64,000 nucleotides of DNA, taken from assembly GCF_048128805.1 (NCBI RefSeq), contig NC_135998.1, forward strand, positions 17,011,656 to 17,075,655. Direction: 5' to 3'. Of this stretch, positions 26,538 to 36,606 are shown in pieces (positions within the stretch are counted from its first letter, which is position 1; each line of letters starts with the position of its first letter). The notes under the pieces were generated by a model that saw only the letters and a list, made by a program, of their open reading frames with translations, was not told the origin of the DNA and searched no databases. Made by a program: the position numbers and the translations under genes. The DNA comes from Centroberyx gerrardi. Its lineage: Eukaryota > Chordata > Actinopteri > Beryciformes > Berycidae.

Positions 26538-29446
26538 ACATACACAGAAACAGACACACTTTCTGTCATACATTTCTCTCTCTCTCTCTCTCTCTCTCCC
26601 TCTCTCTCTCTCTTTCACACACACAGAAACACACACACTTTCTGTCATACATGTCTCTCTCTCTTCTCTCTCTCTCTCTCTCTCTCTCTTTCACACACAC
26701 ACACACACATAAACACACACACACACTAGGGTGGCCATGGCTGAAGTGGGTCCGCTTGTTTACCCCATTCTTAGGTTGCTGCGCGGTTGCCATGACACTG
26801 GACTGATTGCTCCTCTAAACATTGTCTCTGTTCAGGATGGGGTGAGAGTCAGGCACAATTGGTATGGCGCCATTGTCTCCACCAGCACAAAAGAGGTTGC
26901 TGCAGATGCCCATGTGAAAAGATTGGAGTTTGTCTACCATGCAAAGTACTGGCAGAACCAGAATACATGGTTTCATTTGATCTTGGCAGAGATCAGCCGG
27001 CTTTGTTAGTGATGGCATGGAAAATACGTAAATCAAGTTTGTTTTTATGATGTCTGGTGTGTAAAGTGATCATACGGGAATGGACTTCAGGCCGGTCCGT
27101 TGTGGTTGTTAATCACGTTTTTCTTTCTTGTCTTCTTTCCTCTTTCCTTCCTCTTTCCACCGTTTCTCCCTTTTCCTATCCCCCTTTTCCCTCTCCTCCC
27201 ACATATTCTCCTTACTCAATTCCCTCCTTCTCAACTCACCCAGTTGAAGCAAATGAAGGAGCTGGAGCAGGAGAAGGACTCCCTGCTGGCGGGCCTGGAG
27301 GTGGTGGAGCGGGCCAGGGACTGGTACCAGGGCCAAATCCACAATGTCACGGAGAGACAGCGGCAGGTCGGCCAGAGCACCCACTGCACGGTCAGTACAC
27401 TGTAGACTGGACCTGGGTGAAACTACAGGAGGATTCCACTTATAGAACCAGTGTTAACTTAATCTCCAGTCCAAAATATGAACTGTATCTGTAATTCAAA
27501 ACTGTAAATGAGACATATCAATAGCAAAATCTTATGTACTACCATGTACATTTGCATAGTCACCTTATTTAGCTGTGTATTAATGTGTTTTTGTATCATG
27601 TAGTAGTATCATGGGATTTACTGAAACCACTAATTCTTGAAAGTGGATATTCATTAAGATTTTCATTGACTTTTTCTTCTGCACTGGTTTTGAACAGACA
27701 AATACTTCATTAATTGCTAATAACTGAAATCTGAACATTCTCAGTGATCTATGAATTGACTGAATATGAATATTTATGAATTTAAAAACACTTCCCAACG
27801 AAACAGCATTTAAATTTACCCCTTTTTCACCAAACCTTTCCCTGGTTTGTTGAGTCATCGCCCCTCACCTCCTTCTCATAACACTTTTCAGGTCTTGAAC
27901 TACTTTCTTGAATTTCATATGTCTTTGTATCTTTCTCTCCTGCCAGGATTTCTTCACAGAAGCCAATCAGAGTCGCATGAATGTTCTAATTCCCAAACTG
28001 CAGGAAGTCAACCGCTGCCTTAATGACCTCATTTCCTGCACTGGGATGGTGAGTGTTACAGACTGTAGGCTCCACATAGGGTAGTTTTACCCGTCATGGG
28101 TCTAATAACACCTAATGGTCGAGATGATCAAACTTTGTCACGCGTTCCTCGCTGTCCAAGGATAAGAAGAGGCAATTTACAGGAAAATTTGGATTCCAGG
28201 GTTAAACAGTTTCCTTTATGGGTGAAATCCACAACGGGCAGGTTATGCTCTCATCTCAAACTACCACTGACCTATCTTTATCTTTTGAATATTGACAAGG
28301 AGATTTGTGTTTTACACAGACAGTATATTATATGCTCAAATATAATGGTTTTAAAATAAAAAATCACTTTAACACTGTTAGAATACAGCTGTTGGTGATG
28401 TCCTTTGCATTTCTGGGCCCATTTCTGGTGTATTTTTTTTATTATTGGATAACTGTCCAAACGTAGACGGCATGACGTCATTTCCAACGCAGCTACAATG
28501 GAGTGTGATAGGAGAAAAAAGTTTAGCCATTTAAAACATCAACTGTAATCGTCAGGTTTTGGTGTCAGTCCCTCAGAATCAAAGAGTGAGGTCTTCTTTC
28601 TAGAGCCGCCATTTGGCACCGACGTCCAACAGCCACACAGGGAGAAATCCATCATAGAAGAGGCAGAGAGACCAATTTCTCCACCGACAGTAACCTCAAT
28701 AGACCAGAATGCAATGCAGCCACAAGACATGTTGTGTTTTGAATAAGGAGCTCTCCACCCAAACGTATAACCCACAGCTGAATGCAACGAGTCCAGGCAC
28801 GTTCTCTGGGGGTGGTTGAAAGGCAATCTGGGAAATGTAGGAAATAACTAGCTGAAGTAGAAGTGGACGAGGCACGTTGAGGGAAAGTGGGTCCAGCAAA
28901 AGAGTAAAGGACAACACTTCATCACAAAATAACTCCTGGAATGTACTGAACATCACAGATTGATGATATCTAACAGTGTAAGAGTATCTGAAGGTGGACT
29001 TTTCCTTGAATGTGGTTCCTCTTCTCTCTCAGCAGTCGTTCCCTGCCTCTGGTGCTCAGACGACAGCTGTCTCCTCCAGCTCCCAGCCTCCAGCTCCGCC
29101 ACAAGCCATCCAGAGACTGAAGGACCAGAACCGTCTCCTCACGCAGGTAAATCACATTCAATACAGCCAATATATAGAAGTCACTAATAGCTTACACTTC
29201 ATTACTGCCATTTTAAAAAAAAGTTGCATCAAAGTACTTTTGCTTCCAGTGAACTCCACGTTTGGCAGTGTGCATTTAACCCACTCCATCTCTCCTCTCT
29301 TCTTCTTTTTCATCAAGGAGGTGACAGAGAAGAGCGAGCGGATCACGCAGCTGGAGCAAGAGAAGTCGGCCTTGATAAAACAGCTGTTTGAGGCTCGGGC
29401 CCGCAGCACGCAAGACGCCAGCACCATGGACTCCACCTTCATCTAG
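16657..29446 (+). CDS. sapcd2: sapcd2, suppressor APC domain containing 2, complete (six exons)
   Basis: The exons are 16657-17344, 23671-23804, 27244-27390, 27947-28048, 29033-29146 and 29318-29446. They total 1314 bases for 437 residues, against about 394 in human by recall. All junctions keep the frame. The start was placed at ATG 16657 (A at -3), just before the conserved TDGLPKAFLHSLRTLFDILD. An in-frame ATG at 16552 is an alternative with a poorer context. Residues 10-90 form the suppressor-APC domain (IESRWQG, LTFERFVAGLRYSML). A basic, Pro-rich, disordered stretch follows, then RRHTISNGVDYG, and two coiled-coil segments at about 275-323 (LKQMKELEQEKDSL) and 395-430. The protein ends MDSTFI as in mammals. 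SAPCD2 is known to bind LGN and compete with NuMA, biasing spindle orientation, at the apical cortex and centrosome. The donor of exon 2 (GTTGGT) is weak. Exon 5 has a CAGCAG acceptor. Identity is firm. Confidence 0.96.
17462..17499. repeat. (GT)n microsatellite
   Basis: About 19 GT units shortly after the first sapcd2 exon. Confidence 0.95.
17632..17710. repeat. Compound (CA)n(CT)n microsatellite
   Basis: A CA run passes directly into about 28 CT units. Spurious Leu-Ser open frames arise from it. Confidence 0.95.
18690..18772. repeat. Compound (CT)n(CA)n microsatellite
   Basis: About 16 CT units, a short TGT break, then about 24 CA units. A further CT tract follows at 18855-18914. Confidence 0.95.
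18984..19007. repeat. (GATA)n microsatellite
   Basis: About six GATA units in sapcd2 intron 1. Confidence 0.9.
20705..21114. mobile_element. Short non-autonomous DNA transposon with TTAA-type left end
   Basis: The left end is TTAA (20705-20708) followed by AGGCACACTATGCAGGA. The right end is TCCTGCATAGTATGC followed by TAAT. The inverted ends match at 14 of 15 positions in GCAYACTATGCAGGA. The interior has no coding capacity. It sits in sapcd2 intron 1. The right target site is not an exact TTAA, so the class is an inference. Confidence 0.65.
21130..21550. repeat. Degenerate GC-rich minisatellite
   Basis: Variants of GAGCTGGAGGACAGTCTGG and GCAGCCTGGTGTT recur with a period near 60 bases, clearest at about 21280 and 21340. 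Long open frames on the minus strand (a 174-codon one at 21044-21568) come from the lack of stops in this repeat and encode Pro/Ser-rich periodic peptide, so I treat them as artefacts. Confidence 0.6.
22180..22335. repeat. G-rich degenerate repeat tract
   Basis: Imperfect repeats of the type GGGCTTGGGCCTGGG recur irregularly. They look like an eroded minisatellite in sapcd2 intron 1. Confidence 0.4.
23251..23339. repeat. (CA)n microsatellite
   Basis: About 40 CA units with a few CG variants, 330 bases before sapcd2 exon 2. Confidence 0.95.
23885..24085. repeat. Dispersed repeat with GTTTACATGGAC motif
   Basis: The block starts GTTTACATGGACGG, carries AACCCGGTTATTC and CCGGGTTC variants in both orientations, and ends near GGCATGGAAACATC. 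Sequences of this form are common short fish repeats. Limits and family are uncertain. Confidence 0.35.
25028..25068. repeat. (CCCT)n microsatellite
   Basis: About ten CCCT units within a 300 bp pyrimidine-rich tract (24780-25115) in sapcd2 intron 2. Confidence 0.93.
25138..25299 (+). CDS. Possible alternative 5' coding exon of sapcd2
   Basis: An ATG at 25138 opens 54 codons that run to a strong donor, CTCTGG|GTGAGT, at 25299/25300, in phase 0. sapcd2 exon 3 also starts in phase 0, so splicing would join this peptide in frame to the coiled coil LKQMKELEQEKDSL and skip the suppressor-APC domain. The peptide begins MVVSRVGPRG and ends SSSLYSSKALQFFLW. I recognise no domain in it. The exon is GC-rich and preceded by a long pyrimidine tract. 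It may be a chance open frame, because another frame is open over the same interval. Confidence 0.25.
26408..26729. repeat. Compound satellite of CA and CT blocks, three units
   Basis: A composite unit starting TTTCTGTCAYACAT, then a CT run, then TTTCACAYACACAGAAACA is repeated three times, with starts near 26456, 26560 and 26639. The open frames through it are artefacts. Confidence 0.85.
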
Positions 29447-31288
29447 TCCTACTAGACACGACACCATAATGTCACCATGTTTCAGCTGTGAAATGGCCGC
29501 TATTCCACCGCAATACAACCATCACCAACAAAATGTGATACAAACATTACATCGCGATTTGACGTCGATATACAGTACCTGCGCTGGTCTCCAGCCTCAT
29601 CTGGAGCAAACTTTTGATAAGACTGAAGCGATCCTGTCTGGCAAGCTCAGCGCGGCAGGACCCTTGTTTACCCGACTGACCACTTGTGGCAGTGAAGCAC
29701 CTTTAGCCACTCCATCGTAAGACCCCAGACTGCAATATGTAACCACTCCACCCCGAAACAAAACATGCACCGCCTAGAAGTGAACACTCCAAGTCCGAGT
29801 CCAGCTGCCCCGGGATCCAAGATCCTGTTACTTGTTGCCTTCCCCGTTTCCTACCGATGCCGCCTACACTCCCACCAAGCTGAAAGCCTGGAACTATCAC
29901 TAACACTCCTGAGAAGCTGCTGAGAAGCTGCTGAGATCCCCTCGCTTCATTACTTGCAGGATAGTGGCATCTGCTGGATCTCAAGAATGAAACCAGACTT
30001 TAACACTCCCAGAAGAGTATTTTCACTCCTGTCCCTGCACTGTGTAGGCAACAGGAAAACATGGGCTTTGACCTAGACCTTTGTCTCCCAAAAACTGTTG
30101 TACAAAGACGGTGGGTGGAGTGATTTCCATTGGAAGTATATGCCACATTCGTATTGTTGAATAAGAAAATAAATCACCAACTGCACCTGCTTGCTGTGAC
30201 CTATCAATCATGTTTTTATTAAAGTCTTTATTTCAGGTGCTTTGACCCCAATCACCTACATTCAGCCCATCTCTTTCAATATTTCCCCACTTGCGTGTTT
30301 TAGAAGTAATGTAACTGATAATGATAATAATATCTGTTTTCCTGACATGGGGACACTTGGCGGTGTGTAGAGTGTGAGACAGAGGATCTAGCTATAGGGT
30401 GTCACCTGTACAAGTGAGTAGAACAGTGTTTTTATTAGTATAGCAGCACGTTTGATGTCGTAACCTTTGCCTGAACTTTGAGACAATTGTTTCAAACACT
30501 GAAAAAAAAAAACTGATGGGAGAGCAGCCTACAAGCCGACGAGATGTAGTGGAGGAGATGGATGAGAGAAGTTTGCACGTGGAAGAGACTTGAGGAGGAT
30601 GGTGCACATGGTGAATGTGTTGGAGCCCAGTTGATCCCCAGCTCAGGGTCACGGCACCACTGGACCGGACCGGGCTGGGAAGGCTCAGACTGAAGTGCTG
30701 CAGGGTGGGATCTTCGGTTGGCAGACCTCTGATGTCATATCACGTCACAAAAAAACAAAACACTAGACTGGCTACCTAGTGCCACATCCCGTCTTTACAG
30801 TGGATGCTTTTTTTTTTTTTTTTTTTTTTTTTTTACTCATGAAGCCTTTGTCATAGCATGGTTCATATTTTTCAGTTCTAAATATTCGCTATTCTGAAGA
30901 GATTTCCGTTTGAAACCTGGAGATTAAACGTTAGCACAGAAGTTGATGCCCTTTGGTCCTCACAAGTGTCCCTCTAAACCAGCAACAGGCTGGAAGTGGA
31001 TGGTTTCTGTACCGTATTGTAAAAACACTTAGACATCCACAAGTTTACAAGAGGAATATTTAGTTAGTGAGTGGCGGTAGAAAAGAAATATGTAGTTTTG
31101 TAATGGAACTGTTTGGTACTGCTGGGATGTCTGCACATAACGTAGCTACAGTGTATACTGTTGATGTCTGTTTCCCGCTTGTTTGATTGTATGACTCTTG
31201 CTGCTCAAACTACATTATTTGTGAGTGCAACCCTTTCCCCTCTGCTTCCTATCAAGAGTATTCCAGCTTCCAGTGAACTGTAAAATAA
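29447..31288 (+). promoter_or_regulatory. sapcd2: Probable sapcd2 3' UTR
   Basis: The stop at 29446 is followed by non-repetitive sequence with AATAAA at about 30168 and 31283. A poly(T) run lies at 30811-30834. Which signal is used cannot be told from sequence. Confidence 0.45.
30811..30834. repeat. Poly(T) tract
   Basis: About 24 consecutive T. It may be the tail of a minus-strand retroposon, but no body was recognised next to it. Confidence 0.85.
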
Positions 31289-32765
31289 AAAAAAATATGA
31301 CCAAATGGTGTTAAAATGGTCGTATGAGACTCCGTCTGTATTGCTCCTTTGCTGTGTGTTCTTATCTTGTGACCTTTACCATGTATTGCATTGTATCAGA
31401 ACACCTATATGAGGGTAAGTAGGCTGTTTAAATTGTTTAAAGCCAAATCAATGCGTAAAGTATTAATCAAATTGACATCCCAATTTGTACATTCCATGAT
31501 TTACCAAATTTTTCCTCATCCTTCCATGTGGTACCGACAGCTTCCTATTAAAAAGTGGACCAACTATTCAATCCTTCATCCTTGTTTTGTCAAAAACATG
31601 AATGATTTGAGAAAAAATAAAAAAAAACCAATAACAATAAAAAGATTTAAACACACAAGCACAAAATTAAAAAAAAACAGATTTTTCAGGCCATGTTTTA
31701 TAGATGAATAATTTTGGTACAGATGTGTGATATGTCAGGTTTAAGCAAAAGAAGACTTGTGTTCAATATTATAGTAGAACAAGACAAGATGACCGACTCA
31801 CACATCCACAGTTGTTTTCTTTTTCTCTTCCTTTTTTTCTGTCCCTGCTTGTTAATAGTACAACTTCACTGATAAAAAACATTCTTGGCATGGCAGCACC
31901 GAACAAGGTGATTGGTTGTGTTCGTAATTTGTTTTTTGTCGCTGTGTGTTTCTGTTAAAAAGCCGTAGAAAAAAACACCAAAGAATCCACCCAGCAGATC
32001 AGTGAATTTCCAGAATGCTGCTTCATGCTCAGTTCAGCTGTGACTCCCTGTCACAAATTAAGGAAATGTCCCCTAATAGGCCGGATGGTATGATGTAATG
32101 CAGCCAGCAGATTTACTCGTCCCCCTCAGATGTGATTAGGTCTGGTATATTTTAACAAGGACTATAATCTTACTTGGCCTGCAGCGCTCATAGAAACCCG
32201 CCTGGAGAATTGGTGCAGTGAATCACGAATGTGTGCAGCTGAAAACTCCAGAGGCAGAGATGTCATACTTAAGAATATGAACTTTCATTCTACAAATTAA
32301 ATCATCAGTTGTATATTATCCTAACTCTTTACTGTGTGGCATGCTGGTAACAAGTTTTTCATCATATTATTTAACGTGAGATTTGCAATTCTATATCTTC
32401 AGCTTCAGCAGTCTTCTCTTCAAGGCTCAATTGCCCCTAATCAATAAGGTCTGCAGAGGAGGTTTTGCAAATGATGTTGAGGCAGACTGCATTTTGCATG
32501 CAGCTGCTCATCCAAACACAGTAAATCTACACAGGAACAGCAGTATCAATATAAAGGCTTACTGCCTAGTGCCTACAACATGATAGAGTTACATGAATTA
32601 TCAATATAAAATCAACTTACAACATCTCTACCTATAAACCAAGTAAATAGGTATTTATTTTCAAAATACTGGAAGATTGGTGCTTTTTGTTGGGGTTTTG
32701 CGATTTTTAACAAAAGTAACAGGCCCTGATTAGCAAAGCAATATACAAAATAACGATTTGAATCT

Positions 32766-32797
32766 GTTCACTCCAAGTAATTTTACTTGGAGTGAAC
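32766..32797. repeat. Perfect palindrome, 15 bp arms, 2-base centre
   Basis: GTTCACTCCAAGTAA and its exact reverse complement are separated by TT. No element features surround it. Confidence 0.9.
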
Positions 32798-34792
32798 TAA
32801 ATATGTACAGCAGCATTGATAGACAGTGTTCAGAGGGTCAGTAATGTGCTTGTACTGGAACCGGTTCAGTGTTTTTTATTGAGCCGTGGGACGCTGCGGA
32901 GGGGAGCAAGGTTCAGCACAGCTTTTCAACAACCTTCACTTCACTTCATTTCCTTTGTACCCATCACTATTGGATCTGTAAGCATGAGTAAAGAGTAAAG
33001 CACATCTCAACCTTGTATCTGTTGTAATTGCCACAGTATACTTATAGTGCAGTGCTGTGTTGATCTGTACAGTATATTCAACAAAACAAAATGACTAAAA
33101 AACATAATTTTATCTTGATAAATTTCCTTTTAAACATGACACGTTTCTTGTCACTGTGCCTTTCCAGCTCTTTACTGGCAGGAAAAGTGGTATGCCATTA
33201 AGGAAGACATCGTTATAGATCAATAAAAATGTAAACATTTCAAGAAGCTTGAATCGTCCCTGAACAAAAGGCCTATTAAGCTGCATGACAAAAGCAGCGG
33301 TGTGTTGTGTCAGTTGTGGTGTGTGTTGGTGCCCCTGATGCAGAATCTGGCAGACGTCTGAGAACCTTCCCTTATATGAGCGAGACGCGACTTCTGTGAA
33401 TCTGACACCAGTATAAACAACTTCAGAGACAGTCACACAAAGGTAAACAAACCCGGGTCGAGTTTCAACAGATGGCTGCCAAGCTGTTCAAATAGACTGA
33501 AACAGACACGAAACAGCCCACTATAATACCACAATTAGTATTTAAACTTTGGCGCTTATAGTATACCAGTGAATAAATGAGGAGCGATGAAGACATCCCT
33601 TGGGAATGCAATCTATGTGTTGTGATAGATTGTGTCACTATGGTAAAAACCCAATAGGCCTTTACTGTTATAAGTATATATAATCTAAAATACAGTATGT
33701 ACAATAGAGTCTTAACTTTATCCCAAGATGTTTTGGTCACCACACAATCTGCAGAATGAGTCTGATCTGCACAGCGGCCTTTTCTCTGAGTCTCTTAATT
33801 GTGTAATGAAACATGGCCCTTGAAAAAACAGCACAGTGTACACACACACTTCCTATCCACCTGAACATAAAGACAGCCAGGAAATACTAAAAAGTGCATA
33901 ACAGTGAATCACGGCATTAAGTGGCCCATAGTGATTGGCAATAGAGACAGTAGTCTTTGCTCTGCGCACCACCGACAGGCATGACGACAGGCAAGTCGAA
34001 ATGTGTCAGCCTCATGTAACAGATTACACACTGTTACACTGAATTTCAGAAGTGATTTTCTGGACTGTTGCATCAGTTGTTTACTACCGATTTTCCGTCA
34101 GGCACCAATGGTTTATTGCATCATTGCCAATCGGTGTGAATGGATAACGGCTTGCCACAACATGTCCTCCAAACAAACCCATTAGACTCCTCACTCTCCC
34201 CACTCTGTCTTCACAGTTAAACGCCTTTTCCAACTCCACTTTTACTCTTCAGTTTGCCAAATCACTCACAGTTTTGCAGTTATATTATTAATTCGTTTAA
34301 ATCTGCGATGAATGCACAGTGTTATAAGTGAGGCCAAGCAAGGCATCGTGGTATCCAGGGGGAGATCTTCCAGGTTCCACACCCTTGTCTCGACATTGTG
34401 ATTGGATGGAGTGGGATCCCTGAAGTGTTGGGTCATCTTTGAAGGGCTGTTTTCCATCCCTCATTTTGAGGTGAGGGCTCAGTATTTGCTCACACTGGGA
34501 CAGAAGTACACAGGAGTCACAAGGATTATGCGGGGAGCAGGGACACCAGTCACTGAAACAGAAGGCGCTGCATTATCCTATTGAACAGGTGAGAGTAATT
34601 TCGCATAAAAGGGTAACTTCTGACCTCTCCATTCAAATGGAAACAGTTGTTAGGTAAATATTCTAATATCTACTCTGCACAGTGAGTTGTATTTCATTGT
34701 GGGTGGGGGAAACAGAATGGCAATGTTCCAGCACCACTGACTTTATTAGATATTGCAAACCTTCTCTACTTAGACTCTGGTTGCACATATAC

Positions 34793-35755
34793 ATATCGAG
34801 GGCTTGGAGCCAAAGGGGCGTAAGTGCGTTATAGTAGATTTTACAGGAGAGCCAAAACAAATTTTGATCAAACTTGGATCGGCTGCCACATACTAAGCAC
34901 AATATTTTAACTTTTTGTGTTATCAGATTGAGCATTACTATAAAAACAATACTGCTGCAGTTTAAGTTGAATTATATTTGTTAACTTTTTTAAAAATGGC
35001 AAAAGAGTGAAATACGCCTTTTTGGCACAAACATTGTCCCAATACAGCCATGCAGAATATGGGCATATGTAGGTAAACAATTGTAAAACACATTCATTTT
35101 AAAACAAATCTAGCAATTACAATTCAATCAACACTGAAATATAAAACAAGATCAGAATGAACATCTTTATCTTGAAGTAATGCTCAGCAACTTTCACCAA
35201 GGCCTTTAAAATTGTAGGCTACATGGAACATATCAAATTGATTGATAATTTTTTTCTGTTAAAAACTTTTAATAAACCTTTTTAATAAACCTCTATAGAC
35301 ATAAGAAACTACGTTTGATTCTAAACTACTACTTTTTTTTCTTTTGCTAGTATAATACATTTTTGTATGTGTCCCAGGACACGTCACTTATTGATGTGTC
35401 CTGGGACACGTTCAAAGACCTGTAAAACTCCTCATAACACTGAGGGATAACTTCAGCTACCAGCAGTCTTACTATCAGAGCTCATCTTGACCAGTTCACA
35501 CTCCTAACATTATAAAATAACATTTTGAATCTATAGGCCTAAGTTTTTAATGGGAATATTAACATATTTACATTCATCTAATATTGTGTGTCAAAAGTGG
35601 GGTTTTGCTTGGTGTCAAAAGGGCGTAAGTGCAGTTACGCCCTTTTGGCAGCAAACAAAACCCTACTAAGTTTTTAACAGAAAAAAATTATCAATTATCA
35701 ATTATCAACCTTTTGGCACTGAAAAGATCTCACTGAGACCTTTCAATTGATATAT
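34793..35755. mobile_element. Unrecognised DNA element, copy 1 (right end lost)
   Basis: This is nearly identical over most of its length to 50813-51959. Its left end at 34793-34828 begins ATATCGAGGGCTTGGAGCC and is the perfect reverse complement of the right end of the other copy. It carries a hairpin of GTGTCCCAGGACAC arms at 35369-35409 and an inverted pair AAAAGGGCGTAA/TTACGCCCTTTT at 35617-35646. It lacks about 130 bp present in the other copy and stops matching at about 35755, before the right terminal repeat. It has no coding capacity and looks like a MITE of unknown superfamily. Confidence 0.8.
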
Positions 35756-35911
35756 CACCCTTGGATACAGAGAGAGTGGGATGTGCAGCTTGTTTACACG
35801 GTGGAAATATATTACAGGCACATTTGCAAACCATTCTCAGAGCCCTTTTGTAGTGTGATGTTCAGCATACAGGCACATCCTTGTGTGGCTCACACTGCTC
35901 TAGGTGTGTCT

Positions 35912-35984
35912 GGCAATAAATAGGATAGGTGTCTACAGTGCCAGTCTGACAGAGGTGCATTAGACAACTGAATACCGATAAAAG
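35912..35984 (+). promoter_or_regulatory. Possible promoter and 5' non-coding exon of the GPCR gene
   Basis: A TATA-like AATAAATAGG at about 35917 precedes a short stretch that ends at a good donor, AAAAG|GTAAGA (35985). Acceptors that could pair with it are CTACAG at 36518 and TTCAG at 36576. Using the second would remove an out-of-frame ATG at 36536-36538 and leave the receptor ATG first. This is an inference from splice signals alone. Confidence 0.3.
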
Positions 35985-36408
35985 GTAAGATATTTCACTT
36001 AGAGTAAATAATTTGTCATTCTACATATGAATGAGTGCATTCAGAGTTTGTTTTTAGTTTTTATTTAGTTGTTTATGTATTTTAAGAAAACTTATTGTGA
36101 TAGTGTGTGCATAGTGTGCCGTTCTTGTGCTGAATGAGTGAAAACACATTTTTCCTAAATATTAAAGGTTTTGTTCCATTTAGGAAACAGCAAAGTAAGC
36201 TGGTGATGCGGATCAAAATATGTTAGTTTAGTATAGTTTATTTGCTTTTTCTATTTTCTATCTTTCTATTTTCTATCTTTTTCTTATGCTATGAATTAGC
36301 CATCATTTTTCAAGAGAGTGCCTTAGACTTTTTTTTTTTTTTCTTCTCCCTCTTTGGTCTACAGTGTTTTGCAACAGCTGAGAGGATATTTATGATTCAT
36401 AGAGAATT

Positions 36409-36439
36409 TTAGTTGACCAAATTTAATTTGGTCAACTAA
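36409..36439. repeat. Perfect palindrome, 15 bp arms, 1-base centre
   Basis: TTAGTTGACCAAATT and its exact reverse complement flank a single T. It lies about 170 bases upstream of the GPCR coding region, inside the possible 5' intron. Confidence 0.9.
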
Positions 36440-36606
36440 ATCAGTGATGTCTGACAATTCTGCTTCCTTCAACTAGCATCTTTCCATGTGAGCAGTTTGG
36501 TGTTTTATCTACCTACAGTGTGTCTCTAATAGCTGAATGTGTCGTGTACTCTATCCGGCAGATCCCTGTCGTTCAGCTGGCTGGTGTCCTCTCCTTTCCC
36601 GCCTTC

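Larger units (their letters stand above)
23805..27243 (+). other. sapcd2: sapcd2 intron 2
   Basis: A 3.4 kb intron. It holds a possible alternative first exon at 25138-25299, a CCCT tract at 25028-25068, and a compound microsatellite block at 26408-26729. The rest is unique sequence without coding signs. Confidence 0.7.
31289..36518. other. Spacer between sapcd2 and the GPCR gene
   Basis: AT-rich sequence with no recognised gene. A 106-codon open frame at 31391-31711 is A/T-driven and lysine-rich without any domain. The region holds a palindrome at 32766-32797, one copy of a DNA element at 34793-35755, a possible first GPCR exon ending at 35984, and a palindrome at 36409-36439. The rest shows nothing to annotate. 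Confidence 0.6.

Noticed and set aside
31391-31711. 106-codon AT-rich open frame
   Set aside because: Composition is driven by A/T richness and lysines, with no domain and no promoter or splice signals.
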